From assembly GCA_948874605.1 (NCBI GenBank), contig CAQRXS010000053.1, forward strand, positions 1 to 9,091: DNA of 9,091 bases, in the 5' to 3' direction. Position numbers and translations under genes: made by a program. The notes beneath the pieces were generated by a model that ran no database searches, had not been told where the DNA came from, and worked only from the letters and a program-made list of their open reading frames with translations. The DNA comes from an uncultured Bacilli bacterium (GTDB taxonomy: Bacteria; Bacillota_I; Bacilli_A; RF39; UBA660). Below are positions 4,882 through 9,091 of the stretch, piece by piece (positions within the stretch are counted from its first letter, which is position 1; each line of letters begins with the position of its first letter).

Positions 4882-6291
4882 ATGAAAAAAGATTTAGAAA
4901 CTTATAATAAAAAAAGAAATTTTACCAAAACCAATGAACCTGTTGGAAAAAAGGGAAAATCAGCAAAAAAATTGCATTTTGTCGTTCAGCATCATTTAGC
5001 TCGCAAAGACCACTACGATTTTCGCTTAGAATGGAATGGAACATTACTTAGTTTTGCCGTTCCAAAAGGACCTTCCTATAATCCAAATGATAAAAGGCTT
5101 GCAGTCCGTGTGGAAGACCACCCTCTTAGTTATCGAAACTTTGAAGGAACCATTCCCAAAGGAGAATATGGCGGAGGCACTGTTATGATATGGGATAATG
5201 GTTACTGGACTCCAACAGGAAATCCTACAACAGAACTTAAAAACGGTTCTCTAAAATTTACACTCTTTGGTCAAAGATTACAAGGAAAATGGACCTTAGT
5301 ACATTTTAAAGATAAAAATTGGTTACTCATAAAAGAAAAAGATGATAAAAAAGGTTTTAAAAATATTTCTAAACTGAACACCAGCATTGTGACAAATAGA
5401 ACCATGGAAGAAATCGAAAAAAATAAAGAAAGTAAAATGGATACAGAAACAAAAATAAATTCCATAAAAATTACAAATCCTGAAAAAGTTATCTATAAAA
5501 GTCCTAAAATAACCAAAAAAGATCTCATAGAATATTACAAAAAAATTCAAATAAGAATGATGCCTTATCTTGAAAATAGACTAATAAGTTCTATTCGCTG
5601 CCCTAATGGTATAGAGAAAGAAAAATTCTTTAAAAAACATTTTGAATCCTCAAATAAACATTTAGGAAAAAAAATTATAAAAAATGAAAATGGAAAAAAA
5701 GAAGATTATTATTATATAAAAAATCCCGCTGGTCTCATTTACGAAATACAAATGAATGGCTACGAAATTCACATTTGGGGATCGAAAGTAAATAAATTAA
5801 ATAAACCTGACATATTAGTTTTTGATTTAGATCCAGATGAAAATTTAAATTTAAAAAAAGTTCGTGAAGGAGTGAAAGATTTAAAAAGCGTATTAGATGA
5901 ATTACACTTAACATCTTTCTTGAAAACTAGCGGCGGAAAAGGATATCACATTGTTATACCTATTCAAAGTATAAAAACATTTGAAGAAGGAAAAGACTTT
6001 ACAAAAAATATAGCCAAAATCATGGAAATGAAATGGCCAGAAAAATACACAAGTAATGTCAGAATAGAAAATCGTCAAGGAAAAATATTTATTGATTGGA
6101 TTAGAAATACAAAAGGCGCTACAAGTGTCGCTCCCTACTCTATTCGCATAAAGAAAAAACTAAGCATATCTATGCCTATTCGTTGGAATGAGCTCGATAA
6201 AATAAAACCAAATGAAATTACTATAGAAATGGCTCTTAAAAGACTCAAAAGAAAAGATCCATGGGAAAACTTTTGGAACATTATTCAGTAA
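4882..6291 (+). CDS. LigD-like repair protein: 3'-phosphoesterase plus polymerase, no ligase domain
   Basis: A DNA end-processing protein related to LigD of bacterial non-homologous end joining. With this start it has 469 residues. The phosphoesterase domain (about 27-155) has HHLARKDHYDFRLE, VPKGP, EDHPLSY and EGTIPKGEYGGG. H38, H44, D46, R48, H80 and Y84 correspond to the metal- and phosphate-binding set known from Pseudomonas LigD. A Lys/Glu-rich linker (about 160-190) leads to the primase-like polymerase domain (195-469), with FDLD (D315, D317), SGGKGYH (H356) and FIDW (D405) as catalytic motifs. The ATP-dependent ligase domain is absent, and no Ku gene is in the window. A separate ligase would have to act with it. 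GTG 4873 and ATG 4876 are alternative starts; none has a good ribosome site. Family homologues usually begin close to the KDLETY segment. Confidence 0.93.
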   Translation: MKKDLETYNKKRNFTKTNEPVGKKGKSAKKLHFVVQHHLARKDHYDFRLEWNGTLLSFAVPKGPSYNPNDKRLAVRVEDHPLSYRNFEGTIPKGEYGGGTVMIWDNGYWTPTGNPTTELKNGSLKFTLFGQRLQGKWTLVHFKDKNWLLIKEKDDKKGFKNISKLNTSIVTNRTMEEIEKNKESKMDTETKINSIKITNPEKVIYKSPKITKKDLIEYYKKIQIRMMPYLENRLISSIRCPNGIEKEKFFKKHFESSNKHLGKKIIKNENGKKEDYYYIKNPAGLIYEIQMNGYEIHIWGSKVNKLNKPDILVFDLDPDENLNLKKVREGVKDLKSVLDELHLTSFLKTSGGKGYHIVIPIQSIKTFEEGKDFTKNIAKIMEMKWPEKYTSNVRIENRQGKIFIDWIRNTKGATSVAPYSIRIKKKLSISMPIRWNELDKIKPNEITIEMALKRLKRKDPWENFWNIIQ

Positions 6292-6665
6292 CATAAATAT
6301 TATTAAAAACATATACTTTTATAATTCTTAATATTTAAGCCTTTTTTACAATAGTACTAAAAGGATTTTTCGACATTTAAAAACCAAATACATTCCTTCT
6401 TTTAGATTTTTTATGCTTAAATAAAACAAAGTTTAAGCTATTTTGAATTAACTTCATACTTGCATCTTCTTTTAAAACTTATTCACAAAAAAATAAATTT
6501 ATAAAAAGATTAATTTGAAATTTTTAAAATTATATTTTACATCTTGAATAATAACAAACTCATTTTAATTATCTTCACGAAACAAATTTAAATAAAAAAG
6601 GAAAGAAACATTTTTTCCGGAATATATTGTTAGAAGAGTTAGAACTTCTTAGAAAGGATACAATT
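6292..6665. other. Intergenic region after the ligD-like gene
   Basis: Very AT-rich. It holds the likely ligD terminator (6340-6370) and, at its right end, the upstream region and ribosome site of the small peptide gene. Just before that gene, GTTAGAA occurs twice (6629-6635 and 6638-6644), which could be a regulator site. Between about 6375 and 6600 no gene or clear structure is visible. Confidence 0.5.
6340..6370 (+). terminator. Probable terminator of the ligD-like gene
   Basis: CCTTTT/AAAAGG (6340-6345 with 6359-6364), extended by TAC/GTA across a small internal loop, is followed by ATTTTT. It lies 48 nt after the ligD stop codon on the same strand. Confidence 0.6.
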
Positions 6666-6776
6666 ATGCTAACAACAAAAGAACTTTATAAAATTGAAGG
6701 TGGAAGTTTTCACTTCATAACAAAAATAACCTATACAATCTGTAGCTTTTTAAAAAATATTCTGTATATTGTATAA
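6666..6776 (+). CDS. Small double-glycine-leader peptide (bacteriocin or signal type)
   Basis: A 36-residue peptide. The N-terminus MLTTKELYKIEGG fits the double-glycine leader of class II bacteriocins and peptide pheromones: acidic/hydrophobic ELxxI spacing and a GG end at residues 12-13. C39-type ABC transporters cut such leaders after GG. The mature part would be 23 residues, SFHFITKITYTI and CSFLKNILYIV, cationic and hydrophobic with one Cys, so no intramolecular disulfide is possible. The ribosome site AAAGGA (6653-6658) lies 7 nt before ATG. No transporter or immunity gene is in the window. It may be a bacteriocin, a quorum peptide or a decayed remnant. The leader and ribosome site together make it more than a chance frame. 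Confidence 0.65.
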   Translation: MLTTKELYKIEGGSFHFITKITYTICSFLKNILYIV

Positions 6777-6781
6777 AAAAT

Positions 6782-6811
6782 AAGCGATTTTCATTTATTT
6801 GAAAGTCGCTT
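6782..6811 (-). terminator. Strong terminator of the deacetylase gene
   Basis: AAGCGATTTTCA (6782-6793) pairs with TGAAAGTCGCTT (6800-6811) over 12 positions with one G-T pair. The minus strand continues with a T-rich run. The deacetylase stop codon (6810-6812) overlaps the stem. It may also act weakly in the other direction for the small peptide gene that ends at 6776. Confidence 0.85.
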
Positions 6812-8243
6812 AATTATTGACATGATGATGCACTAATGGGGTGTCCTTTGTAATAGCTTCAAATTGATAACCATGCGATGTTCCATACTCTAATATAGCT
6901 TCGACAGCATCTACACTATAATCTTTTACATCATGTTGAAGAACAATTGGTGTATTAAACTTACCAAATTCTCGTATTACGTTAGAAACAATTTCTTCTG
7001 TATTTTTAGTTTCACCAGCATCACCGCTTAAGATATTCCAATCATAATACTGGAAGCCTTTTTCTTCAACAGCTTTTACTAATTTGCTCATGATATGACT
7101 GCCACCATCATAACTTTTACTAATGGTATTAGAACTTCCACCAGGAAAACGCATTATCCAAATAGCTTCGCCAGTAATCTCTTTTACTTTTTCTTGAATC
7201 GCGTACAAATCTTCAAAAAAAGTTTCCTCATTTTTATATATACTATAATCGTGAGAAAAAGTATGGAGTCCAACAGTATGACCTTCCAAATAAGCACGTT
7301 TAATAACATTATCATATCCATAAGATGTACGCTGATTTGTTACAAAGAAAGTAGCCTTTGCATTATATTTTTTTAATATATCAAGTAAGTGTTCCGTATA
7401 TCGACTAGGTCCATCATCAAAAGTCAAATATATTTTCTTTTTGTCTTGAGAATTGATATTTTTCTTATCTTCAACAATTACACTTCTTTTTATACTTAAA
7501 TCATTTCCTTTCTTATCTTTTAATTTATAATTCACGGTATATTTACCAGGTTTTGATGTATCCACATTAGAAACTATTTCAATATTCTGTGATAAGTTGC
7601 CTTCACAAACATCATTTGCTACAGCTCCTTGTTCATTATATGTTTCATTCAAATTTAAATACATAATTTCTGGACCATTAAGCATAAATTCAAGAGGAAA
7701 TGAGTCTACCTGCTCTCCCTCATAACTTGTTGTGGCATTATTTCCAGAAGAATCACTTACAGAAAAATATACTTTACCATCTTTTACAATCGTGGATAAT
7801 TGGTCTGTAACATCCCCATCATAATTGTCATATGCTTTGATTCCTCGGATTTCAACATTACCATTTTCACAGTAACGAAACTTATTTTTTTCAGTTTGAA
7901 TGATAGGAACTTCCCGATCAACAACTAAAACTTTTTGCTTTTTTTTATAAATATTGCCATGATAATTATAAACATATGTTATCTCATTTTCACCAAGCTT
8001 TTTTATATCAACTTCTCCTTCTATATCACTAGAAACAGAAGAACAAGAGAAAAGATTTCCATAGCATACATATCCAGGATTACCAGAAAAAGGTTGTTGC
8101 CATGAAACTTCTAGAACATCCTGAAAATCATTAATTTGAAATTTAGGCACGAAAAAAATATAGCTCACAAGAGGAATTACTATTAGTAATAAAATAGATA
8201 ATAATAGAACGAATAATTTCTCTTTTTTTGCTATATTTTTCAT
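6810..8243 (-). CDS. Membrane-anchored polysaccharide deacetylase with Ig-like domains
   Basis: A NodB-family (carbohydrate esterase 4) deacetylase, probably acting outside the membrane on N-acetyl groups of peptidoglycan or another cell-surface glycan. Peptidoglycan deacetylation is a known lysozyme-resistance mechanism. With this start it has 477 residues. A lysine-rich N-terminus and one hydrophobic helix (about 9-32) anchor it. Two or three bacterial Ig-like modules of DUF5011 type follow (about 37-110, 112-180, 190-258; for example YDGDVTD and KPGKYTVNYKLKDKKGN). The catalytic domain is at about 270-475: TFDDGP (D276, D277), HTFSH (H327, H331), RFPGG (R365), YDWN (D401) and LQHD (H437), all motifs intact. 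An in-frame GTG at 8252 is an alternative start. The gene follows the dehydrogenase gene by 14 nt or less, so they are probably cotranscribed, though a functional link is not evident. Confidence 0.92.
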   Translation of the reverse strand: MKNIAKKEKLFVLLLSILLLIVIPLVSYIFFVPKFQINDFQDVLEVSWQQPFSGNPGYVCYGNLFSCSSVSSDIEGEVDIKKLGENEITYVYNYHGNIYKKKQKVLVVDREVPIIQTEKNKFRYCENGNVEIRGIKAYDNYDGDVTDQLSTIVKDGKVYFSVSDSSGNNATTSYEGEQVDSFPLEFMLNGPEIMYLNLNETYNEQGAVANDVCEGNLSQNIEIVSNVDTSKPGKYTVNYKLKDKKGNDLSIKRSVIVEDKKNINSQDKKKIYLTFDDGPSRYTEHLLDILKKYNAKATFFVTNQRTSYGYDNVIKRAYLEGHTVGLHTFSHDYSIYKNEETFFEDLYAIQEKVKEITGEAIWIMRFPGGSSNTISKSYDGGSHIMSKLVKAVEEKGFQYYDWNILSGDAGETKNTEEIVSNVIREFGKFNTPIVLQHDVKDYSVDAVEAILEYGTSHGYQFEAITKDTPLVHHHVNN

Positions 8244-8257
8244 TTTTACCACACACT

Positions 8258-9091
8258 CTATTCAAAATTTGAAACAATATATTTTGGCTCTGGATACCTA
8301 CTTGTTGGAATAAATCCACTAGGCATATGAATAATCTGAGGAATACGATTTACAACATCAGCACAAGTAAGTTCTACAGTTTGAGGACTTGCATTTTCCA
8401 CTTTAGTAGTTGGTTCTCCATAAATAGTCCATTGATTTAAATCAGTTTCCTCTTTTGTATAAACTTTACCAATACATTCAATTTCTAAAATAATATTTTC
8501 TTTCGTCATTGCTGTTACAATCGCATTCATTCCACGAACCATACCTTTTTCTAACGTTTTATTTAAAGTTTCACTTTCAAGGCTCTCCTCACAAATAGCG
8601 GGAATACATTCTTGTTTAATTTTATCAACATGAAGTCCCAATTTATCTGCAAGCCATCCTACAACATTCCACATATAACTTGGTGCAAATTTACGTTCCG
8701 CTATCAAAATCTGTCGTTCCTCTTCACTCATATGATTAGAAGCAGCAATACTTTCTTCAAATTCTTCTTTTGAGAATCCTGCTCCATGAGCTAAAGCAAG
8801 AGCATAACCATAATCTTCAACGTTATAAGAACTAACACCCTTAATTTTAGTTATACGATGTGTAGATGCACAAATACTAGAAATCATATTTCCCCAAAAA
8901 ATATCTTGATAGCCGCATCCAGTTACTGTTACATCAAAAGCTTTAGCTAACGCATCAATTTCACGAAAAGACACTGGATTAGAATTACTTGCAAAAAAAG
9001 CTTCTTCACAAGTAGTCAAAACATTCACGCCCTTTTTAATACAAATTCGCAATTGTTCTTCAATATCATTTAAAAAACTCATAGTTGTAAT
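8258..9091 (-). CDS. NAD(P)-dependent dehydrogenase, 2,4-diaminopentanoate dehydrogenase/DapB-like (5' end outside window)
   Basis: Partial gene: the frame stays open to the window edge (ITT before the first internal Met at 9082), so the first 60-70 or so residues, with the Rossmann nucleotide-binding motif, lie outside. The visible 277 residues match the oxidoreductases related to dihydrodipicolinate reductase that include 2,4-diaminopentanoate dehydrogenase of ornithine fermentation. Recognisable parts are NVLTTCEEAFF, VTVTGCGYQDIFWGNM, SSYNVEDYGYALALAHGAGFS and the C-terminal HMPSGFIPTSRYP. The enzyme family acts on amino groups of diamino acids using NAD(P)H. The exact substrate cannot be set without the neighbours. 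A polysaccharide deacetylase gene begins directly downstream. Confidence 0.82.
   Translation of the reverse strand: MTTMSFLNDIEEQLRICIKKGVNVLTTCEEAFFASNSNPVSFREIDALAKAFDVTVTGCGYQDIFWGNMISSICASTHRITKIKGVSSYNVEDYGYALALAHGAGFSKEEFEESIAASNHMSEEERQILIAERKFAPSYMWNVVGWLADKLGLHVDKIKQECIPAICEESLESETLNKTLEKGMVRGMNAIVTAMTKENIILEIECIGKVYTKEETDLNQWTIYGEPTTKVENASPQTVELTCADVVNRIPQIIHMPSGFIPTSRYPEPKYIVSNFE

Noticed and set aside
8258..9082. Complete dehydrogenase gene starting at the ATG at 9082
   Set aside because: The frame is open to the window edge, and the nucleotide-binding N-terminus expected for the family is missing, so this Met is internal.

Overview
The window is AT-rich DNA from a low-GC bacterium, most likely a Bacillota (Firmicutes) lineage such as Erysipelotrichia or Clostridia. 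Evidence is the base composition, AGGAGG-type ribosome sites, TTGACA/TATAAT-type promoters, a double-glycine-leader peptide gene and a LigD-like repair protein. TGA ends the rep gene, so the standard bacterial code is used, not the Mycoplasma code. Genus cannot be told from the sequence.

Left part (1-3480): a tRNA-His(GTG) gene with its own promoter is the integration site of a very small integrative element. A perfect 58-bp direct repeat (169-226 and 3423-3480), beginning in the T-arm of the tRNA, marks attL and attR. The 3.25 kb between them hold three genes on the minus strand: a tyrosine integrase, a HUH-type rolling-circle replication initiator and a small XRE-type regulator. The other roughly 0.9 kb is noncoding and rich in structure: three iteron-like repeats of 126-130 bp, an A/T palindrome, a large imperfect hairpin (1737-1871), and the terminator of rep-xre. 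The integrase stop and the rep start both lie inside the att repeat. When the element circularises, int therefore ends 12 nt before rep and the order becomes int-rep-xre on one strand, whereas integration separates int from rep. This suggests that Rep expression is tied to excision.

Middle part (3453-4600): just beyond attR is the degenerate last 42 codons of a second, related integrase, so an older element probably used the same tRNA. Next comes a minus-strand protein-kinase-like gene with a near-consensus promoter and its own terminator. It is broken by two compensating frameshifts.

Right part (4600-9091): a plus-strand LigD-like protein has 3'-phosphoesterase and polymerase domains but no ligase domain, and hairpin/T-run structures flank it. 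A 36-residue peptide with a double-glycine (bacteriocin-type) leader follows. On the minus strand, an NAD(P)-dependent dehydrogenase of the 2,4-diaminopentanoate dehydrogenase/DapB-like type runs off the right edge. It is followed, probably in one operon, by a membrane-anchored NodB-type polysaccharide deacetylase with Ig-like domains, ended by a strong terminator.
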